This document shows positions 38,401 to 50,600 of a stretch of DNA of 52,954 nucleotides, piece after piece. Origin of the DNA: Chrysomallon squamiferum (lineage: Eukaryota > Mollusca > Gastropoda > Neomphalida > Peltospiridae). Within the stretch, counting starts at the first letter, position 1. Each line of letters opens with the position of its first letter. The stretch is from assembly GCA_012295275.1 (NCBI GenBank), contig CM022672.1:23623976-23676929 (forward strand), read 5' to 3'. A program made the translations under genes and the position numbers. The notes under the pieces are model-generated. The model had not been told where the DNA came from. It saw only the letters and a program-made list of their open reading frames with translations, and searched no databases.

Positions 38401-38654
38401 AGATATTTGTTGTATTTTATTCTTTATAACAAACTCTGATGTTTAATTTGGGAAGTAGTTCAACCCACCTAACCACTCCTTGTTAAAATCAGCTATTTAA
38501 TCACATTTAGTCTGCATTCAGCTTGTAAACAAGACTTTTAAACCATGCATTAATAATTCACTGTAACAAAAGATAACCTATAACACTTAAAAAATTAAAA
38601 AATAATAATAAAAAGATAAATAAATACATTAATTAATTAATTAAGTAATTAATA

Positions 38655-38658
38655 TTAA

Positions 38659-38728
<70 letters not shown>
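38655..38728. repeat. (AAAT)n then (AAT)n compound microsatellite
   Basis: About nine AAAT units change into about twelve AAT units, preceded by (TTAA)n. Intergenic. Confidence 0.88.
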
Positions 38729-38729
<1 letters not shown>

Positions 38730-39186
38730 TAATGATGAGCTGTAATCACTGAACTACTTACACCTCAAGCTATTTAAGAGTTTTTACATTTTTATTTTTA
38801 TTGTTTGTAAAAAAAATGATAATTATTATTATTATTCAAAAGTTTCTTCATGATGTTGATTATCCAAACATGCCTATGTCAAAATTTCAAGATAACATTT
38901 TATTAAAAGTTGTTAAACAGTTTGGAGGCTAGAGATGTAAATGTGGTTACGTACAGTTTTGTTTTCGTTGTTTTATTTCTGTTATTTTTTGTAACCCCAC
39001 TGTTACTTTCTTTTAGTTTTTAAACACTTGAATATATAGTGTCTGTGTGTAACTGATTTTGCTGTTGAAAATTAGTTTTAAAAAGCAACACCATGGTCAC
39101 TAGAGAGAAACTGCACAGACTAAAAGAAAATCTAATTAACACCTAATACAAGTCCAGCAATCCCAGACTTGGAGCAAAATATTTAA

Positions 39187-39220
<34 letters not shown>

Positions 39221-39392
39221 CACTCAAGGAACAAAATTAAAATATTATCAAGATTCAAACAAAAATAAACTTTAGTTACTTTAACATCAAATGTATATTA
39301 ATGATAAGTAAAACCTTTTAATTTCTAAACTCTTTATTTTCTTTCCATATGTGCAAAACAAATATACAAAAAACAAATTTGGAAAAAAAGAA

Positions 39393-39497
39393 CTACTACT
39401 ACTACTACTACTAATAATAATAATAAAAACAATATTAACAACAATAATATAATAATAATAATAATAATAATAGTAAAAGAAAAATTAAAAACTAAAC

Positions 39498-39540
<43 letters not shown>
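39393..39540. repeat. (CTA)n/(AAT)n compound microsatellite
   Basis: CTA units pass into AAT units, broken by AAAACAAT and a 25-nt A-rich spacer, then about fourteen AAT units (about 39498-39539). Confidence 0.85.
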
Positions 39541-39542
<2 letters not shown>

Positions 39543-41883
39543 TGAAATGAAATAAAATATAACAAATTTTTTTGAAAAAAAGATTACTTATTTAATTAAA
39601 AAACAAATATTTATATGACTGTCAAATAATTCTTAATACATGATGAAATAAATACAAGAATTCAGAAAATAATAATAATTATTATTATTTCTTTTTTGGT
39701 GTTTTTTCTTTAATAATAAATTAAAGTGAAATTTATAACTAAAATTTATGCATATCTTTTCTTTTCAAATTAGTGTCATTTGAAATCTACATTCATTTTA
39801 TTTATCTGAATGAAGTGGTAAGAATTAAATCCATTATGGCCATTTTTATTTCAAAACAAATTATCTACGTGCATATTCTATGTCGATAGTATTGTAAGTG
39901 AAAAATTAATTTAATTCCATCTTTGCAACTGGTTTCAAAAATGTTTTGTTGATTATTATTTTTCTTATATGTGTATGTTTTCTGTTTATATACGTAAATA
40001 TTTCAGTCATCAGCACCTTTTAATTTCTGAAACATTCTTAAAATTTAACTATGTTAGTTAGTCAGTTTCTCTTTCCACAGATGATAAGATGAAGAAAAAG
40101 AAGAACTAAAAACAAAATTATGAGATAATAATGATAAAGCATCTTGGTTGTTTTGGAAACAATTCCTAAGAACTTACTATAACATTAACATAAAAAAATC
40201 AATAAGATGTTACTGCTTCGCTAAGTGCTAAAGAAGAGAATATGTCAGGAAAGTAGTTGACAGTATTTTCTCATAAAGATTCTTCATTCCAAAAGAAGAT
40301 TGAAAATGTTTTAAAAGCAAATATTATATATTGCCTTCTTCATCTTAAACAAAAGCTACAAAAGGAAAAAAAAATTCTGAGTGCTCAACATTCATAAAAA
40401 ATACATGTAAACATATCCACACAAAAAGGAATTTTTTTTTCTTTTATTATTTTTGTAATATTATTTTATCACCCAAGTCAATGACAAAATGTATATATTT
40501 TAATAATATTTTTTTTACACTGAATAAATTTATTTAATATTGTTTTAAAGAAAAAGAACAAATATTTATCATGGAAATACCTTTGATCAGCATTACAGCA
40601 CAAACAATAATAATAATCATGATTATATAACTTTATCCAAAAAATTGTTATAAAACTGTGCTATAAATTGGAATATAGATATATTTCTAATATGCTACTG
40701 AATTTATATAAACTCCAAATTTATTAACCTGTTGCTCGGAATAATTATAGAAGTAGAAAAAATACATTTGTATAATAATGAATTATATTGTTTTTATATC
40801 TAGTATTTTTAACAACATATTTGTTAATGAGCTTCATAATTATAAACATCAGTCAAAATCACGAACAAAAATAATTGTCTTTTTAGATTCTGGTTTTAAT
40901 TACATGAAGTGCATGTAAATTGTTTTCATAATCACTTGAAATAATGTGTAATTTATGATCACTCAACAAAAGTAAACTGTTTTATGAAGTGTTATTTTAT
41001 ACACACATTAAATTAAAATATATATATATACTTTATAATTTACACCCAAACACAAATACAGAAGATTAATACAATATGGAATTATAAATTTCTAAATTCC
41101 TAAAACAGCTAAAAACAACAATTAAGCTAAGTAAGGCATTTCTGCAAATACCTGAAGAAACAAGTGATTTTGAAAATAGGATACAGGCCTATTTTTATTA
41201 GCATTCTCTTCTAAATTCCAACAAGCACATCATTTTACTGATTTTTTATTAATTCAATTCAAATGTCTAAACATTAAGATTGATAAGAATATTTTGCCAT
41301 AAAAAAAAAAGTAGATCAAATTCCTTTATCACCACTATCTTACATAACTAATTGGATTAATTTAAACAATGATGATTACATTGGTGCATCTAATTTGTTG
41401 TTGTTACTCAATTAAACTTTTTTAAATGATTTTAGAATATAAAACTAATAAAAATTTTGTATTAACTGATAGTTATGGAATTAAATTCTTGAATTATACT
41501 AATACAAACTACTTTGTGCTAAATACAGTTGTGCCAACATAAATGAATACATTCATTTAGAATTTTTCAGAACATAATTATATGTCAGCATTTTTTCATC
41601 TTCAATACATCATAATCCATGCTCTTATTATTATGGCTGATGTATTAAATTTACAAATAAAATTCATTATGTTATAGTTTTGATTTTGATGACAACTGTT
41701 CCTTCTTCAAGTATGTTACATCATGAGCTTATACAGCAAAGTAACCCAGTAATGAAAACCCCAAATTAATGGTCCCTATGTCAAAATAATTCTGCAATAT
41801 TTATGCTACCTTTCTTTGCATTTCCTTGCCTTCTTGATATTAATGAAAGGAAATAAAATATAAACAAATTTACATTGGTATTT

Positions 41884-41886
<3 letters not shown>

Positions 41887-41943
<57 letters not shown>

Positions 41944-41999
41944 AATAAATAAACAAATGAACAAATGAACAAATAAGTAAATAAATAAATAAATAAATA
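41887..41999. repeat. (AAT)n, (AAAT)n and AAACAAATG compound microsatellite
   Basis: About sixteen AAT units, then AAAT units, a short AACAAATGAACAAATG variant and AAAT units again. Confidence 0.88.
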
Positions 42000-43380
42000 T
42001 TGGTATAAATAATAATAATAATCTTAGAACAACAACAGTACATGCAACCATAATGAAAACTGAATGTATCAGCAATTAAAACAATACACAAAACATTAAA
42101 AAAATATATATCTCATAGACAATGTATATTTTTGTAAATCAAAATAAATCATTTATTTCCAACAAATGTGTAAATACAGTATCTTATGACTACAAATTCA
42201 TGTGGTTTCTTTTTTTTCCCTAGTTACATATTTATGTAGTTAAAGTCAAAAATGTACCTGAAATAAAAATAAATTGGATTGACTAGCTGATTTTAACTGA
42301 AAAGATAATGCATCATTAAAAAAAATTCAAATATTCAAACAAACAAAATCTGTGATAGCAAGCTAAATAGCTTGTAAAAGATACAAAGCTTATCTAAATT
42401 AAAACAACATTAAAAAATTTGTACACATTTTTATGTTATATAATGTACAAGATACTCTGATAGTGAAAATAATGGCTTTAGAATTTTTAAATATACAATT
42501 ACTAGGGCATATATTATAATATTATCAGGGATCAAATATGAATAACATGAATTGTAACAAATAAGCAAAATCAATCCAAAGATACTAAATAGTTGAGAAA
42601 TATTTACAATTTATTTACATATCAAATACAACACATCTGAAATATCAGACTGAGAAATTTTCAAAGTATAAAAAAAGAAAAATGGTACACATAAAAAACA
42701 TTATGAATAAAATATATATATATATATTTTTTTTTTTTAAGTGAAACAAATGCTGTAATATAACACAATAACACTGTTTTAGAAAACAATTTAATCTAAT
42801 GTAGCAGAATAAACTCTGAAAGAAATTTATACAAACTAAACTCATATTAAATACAAAAATGTTTGTTACACAATACATACTGAATTCACATCTATTATTT
42901 GTTAACTTTAATTCAGTGTATCATTACTGCTGCTAGTTTCTGCAAAACATTATTATTTCATCACCAAATCAAATCAATAATTAAAATGATCAAAATTTAG
43001 CCTGACATTCTATGTGACCAATTCTAATAATAAAACAAAGTGAAAATGAAGCTCATTTAAAAAAACAAATTTAAAAAATAAATTAAAATATATTTCACTC
43101 AAAGTATGTTTTTATATAATATTGAGGATTATTTACATAATACATTATAATACAAATATCTCACTGGTTTGTATTTAAAGTTATAAGCTGGTGTTCTATG
43201 CACTGTTAAATATTAACTACTGTCTGTCTCACAAATTTTATTTACATTTTAGTGAGCTTCTGTTAGGTTATGTTATGTCCAATTTCCTATATCTTTTTCT
43301 GATTTTTCTTTATGTGAAATGTTTTACAAGAATAGTTGTTGGTTTGTTTCATGTATTACCTATTTCAAATAATTATTAAT

Positions 43381-44438
43381 AGTTTATGTCACATGTAATA
43401 GCCAACTATTTGAGATCAAATGTTAATCAAATACAACATAAAATATTGCAAATTCATAGAAATATATAATGTCAAAATCAAAATATTACTTTTCAAAAAT
43501 CTAAATCAAATATTTATATTTTTATCTTTTTAAATTATATATTATTAATGAAGATTAAGTATATACAGATTTATCAACAAACAAAAAAATTTGTAATTTG
43601 TTATACATTTGTAATGAACATTCAAATAGTTCTGAGTAAGTGTTTTACATTTCTTAAACTTTTTTTATTTTCATATGAATTAATTATAATACTTACAACC
43701 TATTAAAAAGTTTAAACAATCTGAAATAACATTCAACTGGAATGAAAAATATTAAAACTCATATTAAACTGAAGTTGTAGTCATATATTCATGCTTACAT
43801 TGGTCTCATTCATACAACATCTGAATAAATATTCAAATAATGAATATAAAATGCTCAGTAAGTATCAAATGCTTTTACTAATTAGGTAAGTAAATATATG
43901 TTTTATAAAAAATATTTAATGTGACACATACGTAAAGCATTTCAAAATAATGTTAATCAGGATGAAGAAACTATTTCAAAGAATTATTTATAGTTTATGT
44001 CACATGTAATAGCAATTATTTGATATCAAATGTTAATCAAATAAAACATAAAATATTGCAAAATATTTATATTTTTACCAGTTTTTTAATTGTATATTAT
44101 TAATGAAGATTAAGTATAATTTTAAAAACAAACAATTTTTGTAATTTGTTATACATTTGTAATAAACATTCAAATACTTTTGAATAAGTGTTTTACATTT
44201 CTAAAACATTTTTTGTTGTCAAATTTATTAATTATATTATTTACAACCCATTAAAAAGATTAAACAATCTGAAATAATATTCAACTGGAATGAAAAATAT
44301 TAAAGCTCATATTAAAGTTAAGTTGTAGTCATATACTTACTCTTACATTGGTCTCAGTCGTATATAAAATAATCTTTCTTGTGACACATACGTAAAGCAT
44401 TTCAAAATAATGTTAATCAGAATGAAGAAACTATTTCA
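43381..44438. repeat. tandem duplication with 611-bp period downstream of the DTX3L-like gene
   Basis: Copy 1 is 43381-43979 and copy 2 is 43992-44438. Both begin AGTTTATGTCACATGTAATA and share long blocks, for example AACATAAAATATTGCAAA, TTGTTATACATTTGTAAT and CATTCAACTGGAATGAAAAA. Both end with GTGACACATACGTAAAGCAT and GATGAAGAAACTATTTCA. Copy 2 lacks about 55 bp and about 80-90 bp relative to copy 1. There is no coding capacity in either. Confidence 0.9.
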
Positions 44439-44658
44439 GTAGTTAAAAAAATGTTCAAAATATACATTCTATTCAATCAACTCTATTATTTAACACAGTA
44501 TAATATAAAATGTATGTTCACTGAAAATGTACAGAGAATATTTACTACACTAAAATACTTGGAACTAAATATTCATTTTAAGTTTACAGAAAGCATTTAA
44601 TATGTTAAAACACTTAGAACAGTTTTATATGTTTCACTGTTTAACATTTCAATTAATT

Positions 44659-47600
44659 TTAAAGCAGGTCACTGTTAATAGAGACAGATGTTTCATCTGT
44701 GATTCCTTTTCTAGCCAGCTGTTCTCTCACTCTTTTCAGGTAATCTGGATCAGGATACCCATTGCTAAAACAAAAATAGCATAAAAACAATAACAGGAAT
44801 TAATAAATATTTAATTCACAGAAATTCTCACCTACCTGCACCAGACAAAAACAGTCTGACATTCAGACAAAATCCTGAAGGAGAAACGTTTTGGACCCAT
44901 GAACAAAATACAAAATACAGTAGTTCAAACTGTAGATTAGGGTCCCTGTCTTAGTTTTGAATGAAGATAAAGATTCATAGAAATAAATTTTCTGATATCA
45001 TTTTGACTTTATAAAATTACTCCATCATATCTAGAACTATGTGCTATACTTAAAATATAAACTTTATCTTATTAAACAGAGATAAATGAAATAATTTTAT
45101 TTTCATATAAAGAAATTTATCTCAGATGAGTTACAAAAAAAAATTAAACTTACTTTTCTGGACCTCCCCATGCATTTGTTTTATGTTCAATATCACTCCA
45201 GTCTATAGAGTTATCTGCCCCAATGATGAAAGTAAGACCTCTGTCAAAAGCAATCTTCAACAATTTGTTGACTATCCGACCTTCCTCGTTATCTGGCAAA
45301 TAAGCTGTCTTTCTTGTAGAATAATAGAACTTTCCTGGATTGGGATGTCCTTCCTGGAGATGAAAACACCAATTCTGTTAGTATAAAATCATTATTAAAT
45401 TTAATAATATGACTAAAGATAACATCTAGTGTAAATTATAATAATGAGCCACGTTAACTAATAAAATTAATATAGTATTTCAAAAAACAAAAATAACTTA
45501 AAGATATTAAATTACTGGGATTAATCAATAAATATTTTTTGACATTTGATGTAACTAATTCACTTGAATTGTTCATTTAAATAAATAACTGGCATCAAAT
45601 ATTTTGATTACACATTTTGCAGATCAGATAGGAGTCAATAATAGTTTTTAAATATTTGAAAAAGAAGTAATTTAGAAACAATAAAAACAAAAAATCTAAA
45701 TGTAGCCATAATTTTTTAATAAAGGAAAGTTGTGTACTGACAAAACATATATATGCTTGGATATGTATTATTATTATTTTCTTCAGTCTTCCTCACTTAA
45801 TAAAAACTCTAGCTTACATTGTGATATTTAGTTGATGTAAATAGTTTCTGCAGATTACTAAATAATTGTAATTTGTAGTGTTCTGATTAATGAAAATTAA
45901 ACTATAGTGAATTGTATATAGGATATTTAAATCTTACCAACTGTCTGCCACCAGTAAATGAATAATTAATGACTATTGTTTGATCATGAGGATATCCTTC
46001 CAGATAGAATCCATAAATACTGAAGGACATTTGTCCCTTTGGCATATTTCCCCAAACTGGTTTGTTTACTGAGGAACAAACTGGACAGACAGATGGAAAT
46101 TTATTTCTGCAGGTTTGACATAACAGATGTTTGCATTTCAGAAACACTGGAAAGGAAGAGTCTTGTTGCTGGCAGGATGAACAGACATTTTTGTCTTCTC
46201 TGGATTCTGGTTTAGATAAGGCATTTGATAAATGCAATTTTTTAAATTGTTCATAATTAACTTCCATCATCTGAACATGATCTTCATTCTTATCAACAAT
46301 TTGAACTTGTTTGAGAAATAGATTTGATTCTTTAGCAGCAAATTCCTGAACTGCTTCAAAGATTGTTTTGGTGTAATCATTTATAGAGACATCTAAAAAA
46401 AAAAAAAAAAAAGAAAAGAAGACACATAAATATATAATAATAAGAAGAAAAAGAAGAAGAAAAAGCAGAAATAATGGAAGTGAAATAAATAAATGTGAGA
46501 CATGTATATTATATTATGTAAAAAATCACTTAAAGATATGTAGGATGTGCTACATTTAATTCTTGCTAACATTTTTATAAACAAGAGCATTTTAAATAAT
46601 TAATCTATCATTGTGCTTTAACCAGGAGGATATAGATCAATCATGATTTCTTTCGCTGGTGTATTTCTTTATATCAGAAACATGTTGGTAAATTTAGTTG
46701 ACACAGAACGTTTCAGGATATTTAAAATACTTCATTAAATGTATTCTTCTAAACAAAATTTTACTCATTTGATAGATAATAACAAATAACATTTTCTAGT
46801 CATTACATCCAATTTAAATATCTAACAGACTAACTGACTAACATAACATACCTTTTGGGTCATCAACACAGGAAAAGCAACAGATGAAAGTTCCTGGGAA
46901 TTGGCAAAAGCAAAGATTTTACTAATAATCTCTTTAAATTTAGCAATTTCTTTGAGAATATTTTGCAAGGATACCACCACATGTATGACTGTTTTTTGAA
47001 GCTTTCCTCCAGTGGTTTGGAAAATATATCCAATGGAGAACTGATTAACTGAATATGCCTTCAAAGTTTTCTGTATTCTTCTCCAGCAGCTTCAGAGATA
47101 TTGTTGGGCACACTATGTTTTTCTGATAGATCTGTATCTTGCCAGCAGACTATGGCTTGAGCATTTGAATGTAAAATGTTATCACAATATATTAATATGT
47201 CAGGTACTTTGTCACTTGTAGTTGTCACTTCTGAAGTATTATTTGACTTTTTTAATGTTTCATTAAATCTGACATTAGGTCTGTTTTTGGTGCTAACAGT
47301 TGAAATGTCAGATTTAGGACTGAGCTGACTGGTTTTCTGCTGGATAACAGATTCATTACCAGCCTTTATCTCTGATGCAGCTGATAGACTGGCAGACAAA
47401 GAAGTAGAATTTTCATCTGCATTTTTTGTGTTAGCTGAAAACTGTCTTCTATGTCGATTTTTTGGTTTAATTTTGTTAAGATAAAGATATGCTTTGGTTT
47501 TTGCCTCATCTGTTTTGTCTCTCTTATCACCAATTATCACCAGTTTGTCACAGCAGTATTTGCAAAAGACATCACTGAATTCTTCACTAAGTTTATTTTC

Positions 47601-50600
47601 AGCTTCTTTTGCTTTTTCTGATTCTGAAGGTGAAATATCAATGTCAAATCTTATCAAACCTTCTATCTGATCATAAAGCTGCTTTGATTCAGCAGGATTA
47701 GAAGAAATTGGAAAAGATATGTTCACTTTGTCATTTACAATTTCTGCAATACAATACTTTTCAAGCAGATGTTCTTTAATAATTTTCTGAACAGCCTCAA
47801 AGTGACAAGAGTCAATAACAATTTCTTGAGACTGATTAGCATTCATTTTTGAAGGAGAATGCTGTTGTGGTTGTTTTGGTCTAGCACCTTCTCCCATCTG
47901 ATAAGATAGTCTATGTGAAAAATGAGCTACATCAGGTTGAGAGTTCTGAAAACTATTTATTATTTTATATACTTCAGTCAGAAGTGTAAAGGTTTTTGCT
48001 TTCACTATGACTGTTGGTGGGTTTGACATTTCACATTTCATGACTTTTACACCATCCATAGTTTTGAGTTTTTCCAATAAACGATTGTGTCCTTGACGTC
48101 TGAGAATTGATGGGTTAAGATGAATCTTATGGTTGAAATCCTGAAGTACAGAAATACATATTTATTTATTTACATGACTTTTAGTGTGTATGTGCGTGTG
48201 AGTGTGTGTGTGTGTGTGTGAAACAGAAATTAATATTTAGGTTTCAAACAAAATCATAAATTGATTGATATGTAAAAATAATTGCAATAAGATCAATAAA
48301 GTAAAAATATTACACATATTGGTGACAGCTTATGTAGAACATCAAAGTTGTATATTTTTATTTTATCAGAGGATCTCAAATACTGAAATGAATTTTTTCA
48401 CTGAATCAGACAGATGAATAATTACTAATTTACAGTAAAATAAGAAAAGAATAAATAAATGGAAAAAAATGTGCAACAAACCCCTTCAATGAAAAAGCAA
48501 CAGTATATTAACATGTTAAATATTATTACACTTAACCATAATTGAATACTTTTTTCTATGCTTTCAGTTAGATCTGATCTCATTACTAAACCAAAATATA
48601 ATTATATAAACAAATGTTTATTAAAAGGGATAATATTTTACCTTTTTAAATTGTGAAATTAAATTTTGTTTAGTTTTATCATTTTTCTCAGAAGAATTTG
48701 ATGTAATCTTCAAAATTCCTACATTTTCCTCATCATGATCAGTGTCTTGGCTTGATAGAAGTCCTGAAAATATTTTACATCAACCATGTGAAATCAACAT
48801 AAATAGATACAATTAATATATTAATAGTAATTATAATTATTGCATAACTGAGTTTCAGAACAAAAATGTATTTGAAATATTAATTTATTCTGAATATAAA
48901 TCATTTGTTAGGTTAATGAATTATTTGTGCTATCAGTCTCAAACTGAAACTTACCAATAAAAGCCAGAAATTTTGAAAATAGTGATTGGTTGTTTTCATG
49001 CAGTAATTTTCCAAAGATCTCATAGTCCTTTTTATTGTGTACTGGTAGTGTGATGAGACATATCTTCTTCTTAATCTCGTAATCATACAGAGAATTCACC
49101 AAATCCCGACATAGGAACTCAGCATTTCTTGCTAACAGGCCTGAAAATTGTTTGATCTTTTCATTAACTACAAACTCCACTAAATTAATAATTAAATAAA
49201 AAAGACCAAACAACATCAACATAAATAATCTTTCTATTAATGTCTGTTAATTCTGAAACAAAGTAAATCTTCTATTTTTTAATTTTACAGTTGTTTTCTT
49301 CTGCAATTCTTAAGAGAATAATAGTTCAACATATTTACAGAAAAAACCCATAGAAGTAACAGCAATAAATAATCTCAGTATTTAATTACAATCCTGTTTG
49401 CTACATAAATTAAGTTTTGAAACAGAATTATTTTAATATAGTTTTCTCAGTCAAAGGTATATGAACTTACCATCTGCAGTAATAGGCATTTGCAATGACT
49501 GTACATGCTGACATGCTGCAATCTTCAAGCTCTTAATTAGGGCTTCTTTTAGATCATTAACAATATTCTGTTTTAGGAAACAGTGAATCAACATCCTTGA
49601 AGCTGGCAAAGAGTGTGCACTGGTTGTTACAACTCCATTTTTAAGAGCTGAAACTTTAATAAATTAGGATTAATTCATTACTTAGCTAGTAACAGAGAAA
49701 GATATAGATCAAACACTTTATTTGTCTCTCCCCAAAAATATTCCTATTTGTCCATTTCCATTTTGCCTTTATAATTAATAAAAATTCATTTTAAATATAT
49801 ATGTATTATAAAATATTGTAGTATTACTGTTTGCTTCAAAATGATAATCTTGTCCAAGATAACAATTTAATCAACTGTATCAATGCACCAAAACAACTGG
49901 TGTAGCATTTAATTTCATGATCAGTGGTTAGGACCAGTATTAATTTCATTTATGGATTTATGGGTTTATCTTTTTCAGAGCTTGAAAGATAATCATACCA
50001 AAAACCTAACAGTGAATAATTCTTGATATTGTTTGATTATGTACCGTAACTGTAGCTGCTCCACATTCAGAAGGTTGAGTAACTAGTAATTCACCATTTC
50101 TTTCAAAGAAAACACTAACTGACAAACGTGGGAAACTTCAAGTATTTAACTAGCAGTAAAACTGATAACAAAAAAGAATAAAAATTTAAAAAAACAATAA
50201 AAATAAAAATAATAATATTAATTTTAATTACAGAAAGAAACACATACATTACCCCATATACATTTTTATGATGCTTACAAAATAATAATGTATACATTGT
50301 CTGTCTTGTCAAAAATACTTTAATATTATATTAGTGCTTAATCACAGGCTGTTGTTGAGAAGTTTGAATGAGTGAAAATAATATTTCTGATTTGGCATGG
50401 TTAGTTTGAGACTGAATTCATACAATGAAATTTCAGGTAATATTTTAAATATATAATCTCATTATGAACAATAAGGGCACAAGTAATGGAAGAACTTTTT
50501 TTATAATAGTCCTTATAACATTAAATTAAATCACTAGTCAGCAAATATTTTTTGGTTTGGTTATAAATCAAGATTTTGGTAGCTGAATTATTTTCTAATA

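Larger units (their letters stand above)
37350..44658. other. intergenic region and probable 3' UTR of the DTX3L-like gene
   Basis: No conserved coding exon was recognised in 7.3 kb. It contains poly(A) at about 37888-37913, (GT)n at 38355-38398, (AAAT)n and (AAT)n at about 38655-38728, poly(T) at about 39206-39221, (CTA)n/(AAT)n at 39393-39540, (AAT)n/(AAAT)n at 41887-41999, and a long tandem duplication at 43.4-44.4 kb. Open frames rich in Ile/Tyr over the AAT tracts are repeat artefacts. Confidence 0.6.

Noticed and set aside
41806-42091. Open frames with poly-Ile and poly-Tyr
   Set aside because: They are translations of AAT/AAAT microsatellites.
47061-47075. Programmed -1 ribosomal frameshift in macrodomain 3
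   Set aside because: No X XXY YYZ heptamer in the correct frame and no evident downstream structure; two further one-base breaks in the same gene favour indels.
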